From: Parapristionchus giblindavisi
Lineage: Eukaryota; Nematoda; Chromadorea; Rhabditida; Diplogasteridae
NCBI GenBank assembly: GCA_943737045.1
Contig: CALSFV010000309.1
Coordinates: 310,001 to 374,000 of the forward strand
Direction of reading: 5' to 3'
Length of the DNA stretch: 64,000 bases
Under the pieces are notes generated by a model. It was not told where the DNA came from and did not search any database. It saw nothing but the letters and a program-made list of their open reading frames with translations. Position numbers and translations under genes: made by a program. Shown piece by piece: positions 54,308 through 64,000 of this stretch. How positions within the stretch are numbered: the stretch's first letter is position 1; each line of letters starts with the position of its first letter.

Positions 54308-55410
54308 TCAGCTTCTAGATGTGCTAACAACCCGTTCTAAGTGCTGAAATGATGCTAGTGGCGAGTATTGTTTATCCCCAGAATATGGTAGCCATAGCTC
54401 GTCATTCGCCCTCAGGGCATGAAAAAAAAGTTATTTTGAAGGACTGATTTGGAGACCCCACCGTTCAGAGGGTAGGTTTTCTAAAATTATGGTTCTACCG
54501 CATACAGCTTTGCAATGCATCATATATTTATTTCCCTTATTTTGGTTTAGTTCCGATTCGTTTCAGACCCGCAGCAAAAGTTATGCTGAGGTCTACTCAG
54601 TGCGCGGTCTTGCGCTTTCTCTCTTACTGCTCTCGCCCCTGGGCCTCTATTGATGAAATTTCTTAGTTTCAAAGTACCAATGCATGTTAGATATGTTCAC
54701 AAAAGTTTTTACACTATTGCTGAACTTGCTGAACTTTGATCTTTGATCTTTGTACTTTGATCTTTACTCGCTACAACCGAGTAGACCTCAGCAGAGCGTT
54801 TGCTGCGGGTCTGAAAGTAATCGGAACTTAACCAAAATAAGGGAAATACATATATGATACATTACAAAGTTGCTTGCGCAGGAACCAAAATTTTAGAAGA
54901 CCCGCTCTCTGAACGGTGGGGCCTCAAAATCAGTACTCACCAAAAAAAAATATTTTATGCCCCGAGGGCAAATGACGAGCTATGGCTACCATAATCTGGG
55001 GATAAACATTACTCGCCACTAGCATCATTTCACCACTTAGAACGGGTTGTTAGCAAATCTAGAAGCTGAGTTATAAATTTTGGGGGTCAAAGTTGCGACC
55101 CTGCTACAGCTTGAAATCGGAATCGGAGCCATTCCGGATTGTGTGAGTGTACAGCCCTAGTTGGGGTCTCCACTCTCACAATGTTTCAGAAGAACACGAC
55201 GTTTCACCAAAAAATTGTAAATTTTCAAAATAGTGTATTTCGATTGCATCATCATTACGCAACAGTGAACTGATATAATAACACAAATACATCATGGTTG
55301 AATTCCTTGATAAATTGCGTACATTGACTGAAAAGAGCAGCTTGATTGCTTTCCTGGATCAAAAGTTATAAAAAAATGAAAAAGTGTAAGGAGACTTTTG
55401 GCCGATAATG
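54308..55410. mobile_element. foldback element, family A, third copy
   Basis: The left arm starts inside the family (GCTTCTAGATGTGCTAAC). The right arm runs to CCGATAATG followed by TA. The internal arms pair at TTTGGTTTAGTTCCGATT / GGAACTTAACCAAA-type words. The right terminus (inverse CATTATCGGCCAAAAGTC) is recognisably the same as that at 38413. Confidence 0.65.
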
Positions 55411-56000
55411 TAGCTAGATGGTGATTTATTTGAGATTCAATTGGGGAGTAGGAAGGCTTCTTTTAGATAAACGCTTTTTCAGTGATGAAAAACAGATTTC
55501 AGCCGGAAGGAATGAAATGACTGTAGATGGGAGGCATACCAATAAGAGTTTTTTATCTCCTTTATTCCCAAGACCGAATCGCTGTTACCATACAATTTCG
55601 AATAAATTTGTGGTGATGAAACTGGAATATCGCTGGCTCTAATATTGTACACCCCCCCCCCCCCCCACAACCTCCGATCTCCCTTTCAAAAAGCGGCACG
55701 CGGTTCCACGCCTGTGCCGCCTGGCGTTAAAATTTTGTTGACAAACACATCCACGCTAAAAACACAGATAATGCGTCATCAAGAACGTGAAAAAAAAGCT
55801 AAAAATCAACAATTTCCGAAAATTTTAGCATTATGTCACAATTTGTCACTAATATTGCATTTCATGGGAGGCCAACTTCTTCGGTCAACTCCAAGCTGCA
55901 TGTCGATCTTCTTGGATTTGTGAAATCAGAAGACGCGCATATGAAGATCAACGTCAGTGTTCTGGGACTGTCGGAAGCAAGAAGAGCTTATTCCCCATGC
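55411..56000. other. unassigned with W module and poly-C
   Basis: A W module lies at about 55565-55645, followed by a run of about 16 C (55651-55667). A short plus-strand frame after it has no recognisable domain. Confidence 0.4.
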
Positions 56001-58560
56001 ACATCATAGTCCTACTCTTGATAAATGTGTTTTATATCAATTGCATTTATTTTTCGTTTTGGCCAATCACTGTCTGCATTATCTTTGTCGACGATCTCTT
56101 TCTGTCACACTCTATGTACTATGTACATAGGCAATTTTAAATATCATATAATAAAAATAAATATTTTTAAAAAAGGGTTATGTTAGAGATTTTCTAAAGT
56201 ACCTAAAGACGATGATAATTCTAAACCGATCAGGTGTTTCGGCACAGGTCATAGGAAAAAATAATATATAAATTTAAATGAAGCAATCGATGAGCTCAAT
56301 ATATGAGACTTTTTGATACTTTTTCCACAACTACTTTTTCCATCGGATTTATGACAATGAGTTTTTTTATTACCTAGCACGTTGAGAAATATCGCTGTGA
56401 CCTACAATTACTAATATATTTGATGGTGGTGGAACTGGAATCTCGCTGGCTCCGCTATAGTAGAATTTTGACCCAAAGTAATTTTGCATCTAAAGTTCCG
56501 CGAATATTTTCATGAATATTGTTACGATATTTATAACTAAAATAATAATTATTGTTTCGAACAACAATCTTCTATACCGACAAAACAAAGAAGTGAAACA
56601 AATAAATACAACATGGACGAAACAAAATCAAGCAATCAATGAGCTGAATATTTAAGAGCGATGCGAAGTAGATGGTCGAGCCGCACCCTCACCTTTACCC
56701 AAAACTTTTCCACAGAATTTATGATTGTTCATCCTTTCAACCCTTGAGATTCATTATTATCGCTATGTCCATAAAATTACAATTATATTTGATGGTGGTG
56801 GAACTGGAATCCCGCTGGCTCCGCTATCGTAGATTTCAGTCGTAGATTAATTTTACATGTAAATTTCAGGAAATACGCTCATGAATAAGCTGTGAAGACA
56901 GAAAAATGGAAAAACGATGCTGCATACCGTGCACTATTTCTGTTGAGCATGAGTTATCTGATCAGCTGTATTACAAGTGCACCAAGGGGCTGGTGTACAT
57001 CCCCTTGGTGGTATTGAGATCAATGATCCGTTACGCTCGGTGCAAGTACCATCTTAAAACGCACTCTCCCTAACAGCGGAGGGGTAGCGACAGGGGAAGG
57101 GCGCAAAGTTTCAAAAGCATCTTAGACCATTCATATTTGGTGTTTAGAGTCCCTAGGGGTGGGATATACTTCAGCCAAAAAATTGGCTTGAATTATGGAT
57201 TATTGATCTACCAAAAGTGAAGATTTCAAATTGATTTTTTCGAATTGTGTCATATATATATATCATTCGAAAGAGCGTTGAAAGTTATGAGGTCGTTTGC
57301 GTAAAAGTCGAACAAGGGTTGGCACAGGCCAAAAATTTTAATACCCTCAAAACTTGTGTACAGTGGTTATCGACCTCGCTGATTAAGATGTGCATAGTCT
57401 TTTGGGCTCTAGTGGTCCCGCAACGCATGGGCGTGATTACGGTATAATCACGTTTTCAATCCGTTCTCGGTCCATGGTAGAGCTAGAGGTATGAAAATTG
57501 GGCTCCTGGGACAGAATTCGATGGCGATAATGGCTGTCTACTTTATTTGTTTTGAAAATTTTCCAAAAGGTCGATTATTGGAAATTTTGATTGAGACGGT
57601 TGCGAACCTAGCGAGTATGACAGTTCGAACCGGCGTGACGAGAGGATTCCAACGATGTATTTTGAGCCCTTATCTCCGTCGAGAAAGCTTTCATTGGCTC
57701 GATATAATGATGTGCGCCTTGCAAGAGGACTCTCTCAATTCCGCACGCTATCTCGAACTCTCAAGAGTGGCGAGAGAGTATGCGGAAATGAGAGAGTAGC
57801 GAGGGAGCGCACGGCATTGAGACGTAAACAACTCTTGATGCTGCGGGACCATTGGAGCCAAAATGACTATGCACATCTTCATCAGCGAGGTCGATAACCC
57901 CATACACAAGTTTTGAGGGTATTACATTTTTTGGCCTGTGCCAACTCTCCCCCAGATTTGTCCGACTCTTACACAAACGGCCTCTTATGTAAATCTGACA
58001 AGTTTCAAATGATTTCATTCATTGGAATACCGGTGCACACTTGGACTTATGAGAAAATAGAAACTAGAGAGTGCCGGGTTGTTGGTGGATGGACTCCATC
58101 AACTCTGTCCAGCCGGGCTAATATTTATCCGCTCTTTTCAAACAATCCAAACGAACGATCAAAAATCATGTAGAGGCAACAAAACAAAGTTTTTTTCGCG
58201 CAACCCTGAAATAGACCAAATTAATTTACAAAAATTTTTCTCAAAAGACATGAATAAATAGCAAACAAAGCGACTTCCCCCCATACACTTTTCCACTGTC
58301 ACTACCACTTTGGAATACATATGAGTTACATTCATACCAATCAATATTCTAAAATATCGATTGGCAATTGTGAATGTATTATATTAATCGCAAACGTAAA
58401 TAGATATTTGTACAGTAGTTTGATGGGAACAGCATGTTTTGTATTGAGACCATTGAATATTACAGTGACGCTAGGTGCGAGTTCCGAGTGGATTGTTCGC
58501 TCGACGGAGAGAATCCTAGGTACGGTAGGTTAAATTATGGTAGACGACCAGATTTGATTA
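56001..58560. repeat. inverted segmental duplication, right copy
   Basis: The reverse complement matches 30870-33312 in blocks: 56010-56136 with 33191-33312, 56137-56860 with 31490-32197, and 58010-58470 with 30870-31350. 56880-57287 and the foldback at 57288-57985 have no counterpart. W modules lie at 56400-56465 and 56780-56840, and module T at 58318-58560. Confidence 0.7.
57288..57985. mobile_element. foldback element, TGAGGCC family, short version
   Basis: The left end reads TGAGGTCGTTTGCG and the right end CACAAACGGCCTCT, with TA flanks. The arms are unequal: about 430 bp left and 260 bp right, with the right arm lacking the inner part. The centre carries CTCTCAAGAGTGGCGAGAGAG-like hairpin words. 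Confidence 0.75.
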
Positions 58561-59322
58561 CGGTTGATGACAAGATTAGACTCCATAGTGCGACTCCGTA
58601 TTACTTTTTGAGTATGACTGTTAACTAGGCTTGATTAGGGTTCTGACAATGAAAGAACAATTGAGCAAATGTTATTGAAGGACTGCATACTTGGACATAT
58701 GAGTGGATAGAATCAAGAAAGTGTCGGGTTGTTCTTGGATGAACTCCATCAACTTTAGCAAATTTTACTCTCCGCTCTGACAACACTCTCTCGTAGACAA
58801 AGAGAGCAAGAGAGCATTGGCAGATTGGAAAGTTAAAGAGACCGGCTCGGTAAGACTCGAGCATTTTGACCCCGTGCCGGACATTCGCCAAGACTTTCGA
58901 TCTGGGCCTCAATACTTTCATCACATGCGTCACTATATTTCCATGGAAAAAACTATAAGTACGCCAAGTTTTGAAATACCATGCTTAAATAGACAGTTAT
59001 GACGAAAAAGACCAAAGGTCAATAACCTTTTGGCCAGTACTGTACGACCACAGCCCGCACCTGCACCAGGATTATGTATTGTATATTATAATTGTTGTTT
59101 GTATTGTATTATGGTGGTGGCGGGGTATATGATAAATCATATATTAATATTTTCTTTTGCACTTCTCACAATAAACTAACATGTTACTCTCCGCTCTGAA
59201 AGCGCTCTCTCGTACACAAAGAAAGCGAGATGTGTTGTCTGAGCGTAGAGATTCAAAAATTGGGCTAGGTGTGCCTTTGAAGATGGAAAGATCCATGAAA
59301 CACCGACGGCTGTTTGTCTGAG
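58561..59322. repeat. module H mosaic
   Basis: H palindromes at 58767-58822 (decayed) and 59187-59250. The GTTTGTCTGAG flank of the second is interrupted by the MITE that follows. Confidence 0.55.
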
Positions 59323-59687
59323 CACGGCGGTTCATTGGAGGGAAATCCCTACATTTAACTTTGGCTTGAAGCCTCCCGCACTACGAAAAATCGGCAAAGT
59401 TGTTTTGCACCGGGTGGGATTCGATCCCACGAGGTTCGGATTGCCAGACAAAAGTTCTAACCACTAAGCCATCTCGGCATGCTACATACCTCGTAGAACT
59501 CGATGATGAACGCATTTGGGGGGAGGGACCGCAGCGCGTCGTTGAGCGCGTCGCGTCGCTCCCTCCCCCTACGCTAACTATTACCGTATATAATAATGAA
59601 CTTTCGTGGTAAGACATTTGTTGAACAATTTATCCTGATTTTTAAAAACTGCGAGTCGCTCTTAACTACTGTCCTTGAACCGCCGTG
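59323..59687. mobile_element. 365-bp MITE carrying a tRNA-like sequence
   Basis: Perfect 12-bp ends CACGGCGGTTCA / TGAACCGCCGTG, flanked by the 5-bp duplication CTGAG (59318-59322 and 59688-59692). The host word GTTTGTCTGAGACAG is uninterrupted in other module-H copies. It carries Pol III A and B boxes (next entry). A 5-bp duplication with CAC ends is different from the TA families in this window; Transib-type or hAT-type mobilisation is possible. Confidence 0.82.
59405..59485 (-). repeat. tRNA-like sequence inside the MITE
   Basis: Minus strand: TGGCTTAGTGGTTAGAAC (A box), then a perfect T-arm GTGGG-ATCGAAT-CCCAC (B box GGATCGAATCC). The 3' acceptor strand does not match the 5' side, and no anticodon stem forms, so it is not a standard tRNA gene. 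Confidence 0.55.
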
Positions 59688-61154
59688 CTGAGACAGAGAA
59701 CGTCACAAATGACGGTCATTCTTTCTGATTGTAAAGAAGAGTGTAATTCACCCGATGAATCCATGTCACAGACAATTATGAATAGAGTTGAATAAATCTT
59801 TATCCCGATGTTCTTGAACCTCATTCTTCAAAATATTTTGTAAGGCACACCCGAGCTAATTTGAATGCGCTGACAATGTTGGTGGATGAATTAGAGTTAA
59901 AGTAATGAAAGAATGGTTTTAAAGTAGGTTGTGTTAGAAAATAAAATATGTAAAGACTGACTATCTAGAGATAAAAAACGATCCAGTAAACGAGTAGAGC
60001 TTAGACAGCGAGAGAGCATTGCCAGAGCGGAGGATTAAATCAGGTGTAAACTTTCTCTGTGTGCAACGAAGGCTGTTTATCTGACTATGATACAGATTTC
60101 GCTACAGGACGGGTGTATTTGACAGAAATCGTCCAGTTAATGACGGTTGTCAAAAGTTGTATGTAATTCACCCGGTGAATTCATACCACGGAACATTATG
60201 AATAGAGTTCAATAAATATTTATCTCGATCGTCTTCTTTTTGCGTATTAAGAGTGAAAAAAATGATAAATTTATGAATTGGATATATATTCCAGCCTTTT
60301 TGTTGCATATATTTACACGTTAGTTCAAAAATACGAAAAAAAAGATGGGAATAGCGGGACAAATGGATACTCAAGGCCACTTTCCCAAATCTGTGGTGCG
60401 CGGCTTGGTGTGTTTTCATAATAAAACAGACGATAGTTCATTAGTCCGAGCGGCGCACCTCAGACAGGTTTGGTAGCGCCGCGGAGAGTGCGACAGAGAC
60501 AATCATTGGATGCCATCGCGCACTCATATTCTCTGTTGAAACTACGGTCTTACATGCGGACAAAACCCAAAAAAAGTGAAAAAAAATTGTTACAAATTGT
60601 GACAAACGTTCAGAAGATTTTGAAAACTAGTATCTTTATCTAAATCAGATATTATCTAAATGCAATTGTGCAGTATTACACGCTGCTGAATCGCTGCTAC
60701 CATATAATTTCGAATATATTCTATGGTGATGAAACTGGAATTCCACTGGCTCCGCTATTGTAGATATCAGACAAGGGTGGGCGGACAATGCATTTCGCAA
60801 AAATCGCAAAACGGTATTTTCCGGACCGGGGAGAATCAGAAAATTCCGCATTTTCTGAAACGCATTTTCTTGTGAAAACAGTTTTTCTTGTCTAGCAATT
60901 AATTTTTGAAACAATCCAAACGAATGATAAAAACCATGTAGAAGCAACAGAAATGATTTATTGCGTCCATCCCTGAAACCAAATTATTTTTAAAGACATG
61001 TATCTTAAAAGAAATGAATATCCAATCAAATTTCGTTTAATTTTTGTTCGATGTATAGCATAAGGAAAGATAAATAAATAAAAAATAAAAATAAATAAAT
61101 CACAAACAAAGTGGCTTCCAACTCCATTCCGCAGTAACTACCACTTTGCCATAC
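59688..61154. repeat. module H remnants, W module, AT-rich DNA
   Basis: 59700-59810 continues the interrupted H flank. A half H palindrome lies at 60005-60032 and W at 60690-60780. No gene is supported. Confidence 0.45.
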
Positions 61155-61425
61155 ATATGAGTTACATTCATACCAATCAATAATCTAAAATATCGATTGG
61201 AATTTAAAAAAATGTAATGGATGTATTTATTGATCGCGTAGCTCTGGCACGTCAATAATTATTTTGTACAATATTTTGATACAAACAACATTTTTTAGTA
61301 TTGAGATCAATGAATATTACAGTGACGATAGGTGCGAGTTCCGAGTGGATTGCTCGCTCGACGGAGAGAATCTAAGGTACTGTAGATTAGATTATGGTAG
61401 ACGATGTTATTTGTAGAGAAGAGTA
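61155..61425 (+). repeat. module T copy
   Basis: CAATAATCTAAAATATCG at the start and TACAGTGACGATAGGTGCG inside, as in the other copies. Confidence 0.7.
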
Positions 61426-62936
61426 GATAACCAGTGTAGACTCCATAGTGATTCTGATATCTTTTGCGTATGCCTTTTAACTATCTGCTATGAACTGTTA
61501 ATTAGACTTGATTAGGATTCTGAATAATGACGGTGGGTAAAAGTAAGTGCTACATATTGAAGAATAACCATGCAAACTTGGACTTATGAGATGATAGAAA
61601 CAAGAGAATGCCGGGTTGGATGAACCCGATCAACTCATGCTAATATTACTCTCCTGTCTGACAACACTCTCGCAAACAGAGAAAGCATTGCCAGAGAGTT
61701 TCAAATGATACTCGTCTGGGGCGCAAACGTCTCCATCAAAATTTCCAATAATCGACCTTTTGAAAAATTTTCAAAACTAATGATGTAGACAGCCATAATC
61801 GCCATCGATGGGCTGCCCGCTTATCTTCACTTGATCGTGACTGATGGTCGAGAAGAGTGTTGGAATGGCACCCACAAGGGCCAAAGCGATCGAGAGGAAG
61901 ACCCGAATTGAGATGGAAGGATGAATTTGTGAAGATAGTCGGGCCAGACTTTATGAACGTTGCAAAAAACAAGGATCAATGGAACCATATATGATATATC
62001 ATGTCACTACAGATCCGGTGACCCACCGCTTAGTTGATCTCGATAAAGTGTTTAAATGTTTAAAAAATGTTAAAAAGAGCACACCCGTTCTAATTTGAAT
62101 GCTCGGACAATGCTCTCTCTCGCTTTCTTTGTCTACGAGAAAGTGTTGTCAGAGCGAAGAGTCGAATTAGCGCGAAGTGAGTCTTTAAAAGTTGTCCTTG
62201 GTATTTTTACCACTTGCAACGTTTTCACTAATCCCCCTATATTTTCTACTACTCCTTGCTATTTATTATCATTGAAGAATAGCCACGCAGACTTGGACTT
62301 ATGAGCGGATAGAAACTAGAGAATGCTGGGTTGTTGGTGGATGGACTCGTAGACTGTTTTACATGTCGACAGAGCGAAAAAAATGTTTAACATTTTGTCA
62401 AATTGCTCAAAATTTCATAAGATATTGCAACCATATTTGCCTCATATTATCTAAATGCAATTGTATGTTACTAAATGATGCTTTATTTGAGAATCAATTG
62501 GGGAGTTGGAAGGTCAGATAAACGATGAAAAATCTTGTTTCGATTAGTGAAGACCGATTTTTTTCGGCGAAAGGAATGAAATATTGTCCATATTAAATGT
62601 ACTTGCATAATTGTATTGCTACTGCTGTCAAACAGAGGAAGAACTATCGATTAACTCCTCACTCTTTCCTCCTTTCCTTCCTCGCTCTCTCTGATCTACC
62701 TACTCTCTCACCGGTGCTCTCTCTCTAAACATAGCAATTCATTGTGGCAGTGGTTGGCTACTCTCGTACCAAATAAACAAGTGTATTTTATACGGTCAAT
62801 AACTGTAAAGTGAGACATATCAATAAGAGTTTTTTTTTTCATTCACTATTTCCTAGCTGAAACGCTATTCTCATATAATTTCGAATATATTTGATGGTGA
62901 CGAAACTGGAATGCCACTGGCTCTGTTATGGTAGAT
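61426..62936. repeat. module H mosaic with foldback and W fragments
   Basis: H remnants lie at 61648-61700 and 62098-62165. 61705-61805 is an internal piece of a TGAGGCC-family arm (CTGGGGCGCAAACGTCTCC). W is at 62865-62935. Confidence 0.5.
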
Positions 62937-63430
62937 ATGAGGCCGTTTGTGTAAGAGTCGGGCAATTCTGGAGGAGGCTTAGCATAGGCCATGCATATGA
63001 GTTACATTCATACTAATCAATAATCTTAAATATGGATCGGCATGTTGAAAAAAGTGTAAAAGATGTAATGGATGTATTTATTGATCGCATAGCTCTGGCA
63101 CCTCGATGGATATTTTGTACAATATCTAGTTTGTATCCAAGTTACGGTATATTAGATTATTGTAGACGACCACATTTGTAGATTACGATAGATAACAAGT
63201 ATACACTCCACAGTGAGGCTCCATAGTACTTTTTGAGTATGTCTGTTAACTAGACTTGATTAGGGTTCTGACAATGAAAGAACATGGCAAGATCTTTTAG
63301 ATCTTTTTTTAAGAATATTTTTAAAACGTACATTCAATTGAATAACAGCCATGCACACTTGGACTTATGCGATGATATAAACTAGAGAGTGCCGGGTTGT
63401 TGATGGATAGACTCCACCAACTCATCCATA
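62937..63430. repeat. TGAGGCC end fragment, module T and module H flank
   Basis: TGAGGCCGTTTGTGTAAGAG at 62939 is followed within 60 bp by module T (62995-63200), then by the H leader GAGTGCCGGGTTGTTG (63387). Confidence 0.55.
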
Positions 63431-64000
63431 CCCATCAGGGCTGTGCGGCATGGCCATGCCGGTATACAGAATATGCCGTTTATGCCGTTTTTTTTCTCAT
63501 GCCGTTCATGCCGTGCCGAAATCGGCATGAAAATTTCAAATATTTTCGGCATAAATATTTAGAAATTTCGCTAATTATATCGCAAAATTTCAGTATTTTT
63601 CAAAATTAAAAATATGCATATTAATTTTTTTCAGTGTTCTTCTGCTTATTAAATGCAACTGTAACTAAATCTTTAAAATTCATTAACACATCTTCCGCAA
63701 AGCTCGTGTTTTTCCCTTAAACCTTGAAATGTTGATAAACAGCAGAACAATTATGATTTGGAAACTTATGCCGAATACCGTCAAAACGAAAAAAAGTGTA
63801 ATGGCGCACTAAAAAATAGTGGAAAACGGAAAATGGCGACTTTCCAGGGTCTAAAAAAGCGCATGGAAACTCGAAAATTTGAATTCGCAGGCGCGAAAAA
63901 AGGTGCGGGAATTCAAATTCTGGCTTTCGAACTGCGGTTTTCTGCGATTTAAAAAGGATGTAAAGTAGGGATTTAAGTTCTTACGCTTCATAAAGGTCGA
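63431..64000. repeat. ATGCCG-rich repeat and unassigned end
   Basis: At 63450-63560 ATGCCG occurs about six times, followed by two CGGCAT inverses. The rest is AT-rich with no supported gene. Confidence 0.5.

Overview
The window looks like AT-rich, repeat-dense nuclear DNA of a nematode, probably a rhabditid close to Caenorhabditis. That is inferred from the small introns, the dominance of TA-flanked inverted-repeat elements of Tc1/mariner type, a Penelope-like retroelement and 5'-truncated LINEs. There is no prokaryotic organisation: no operons, ribosome binding sites, CRISPR array or plasmid functions. No rRNA and no intact tRNA gene was found, only tRNA-derived A-box/B-box pieces.

Host coding content is small and sits at the left. 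Two tandem paralogous genes (5493-6745 and 7258-10225) can be assembled by hand from exons whose splice phases agree. Each is predicted to give a small protein with a charged or coiled-coil N-terminal part and one C-terminal membrane helix. A third decayed exon of the same family lies at 11249-11456. Two further candidate exons (3406-3606, 4383-4571) are weak.

The main mobile element is a head-to-tail array of a Penelope-like element (12989-20102, minus strand): one intact RT plus GIY-YIG ORF, one copy broken by a 13-bp deletion, one 5'-truncated copy, and a pseudo-LTR at the 3' end. Each of the three inter-ORF segments carries a minimal hammerhead ribozyme motif. The array is flanked by a 12-bp target duplication, and an unoccupied copy of the same host repeat lies at 42012-42476. 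The second large element is an LTR retrotransposon (42793-46672, minus strand) with apparently identical 395-bp LTRs, a 4-bp target duplication, PBS and PPT. It encodes only Gag and protease, so it is non-autonomous.

Most of 20-64 kb is a nested mosaic of non-autonomous elements. Several are almost complete palindromes (1284-2307, 8831-9770, 25592-26617, 27936-29136, 32198-33190, 33314-34899, 50237-51429, 57288-57985), often flanked by TA. For several insertions the empty site is present elsewhere in the window. One palindrome consists of two inverted copies of a dead Tc1 transposase, another carries an acidic ORF that may be a captured gene piece, and another has tRNA-like sequences in both arms. 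Short modules recur throughout: a 60-bp palindromic module (module H, about 20 copies), an 80-bp module (module W, over 10 copies) and a 250-bp module (module T, about 8 copies). Segments of 30.8-33.3 kb and 56.0-58.6 kb are inverted duplicates.

All coordinates, splice sites and pairings were read by eye. No similarity search, folding or gene prediction was run.
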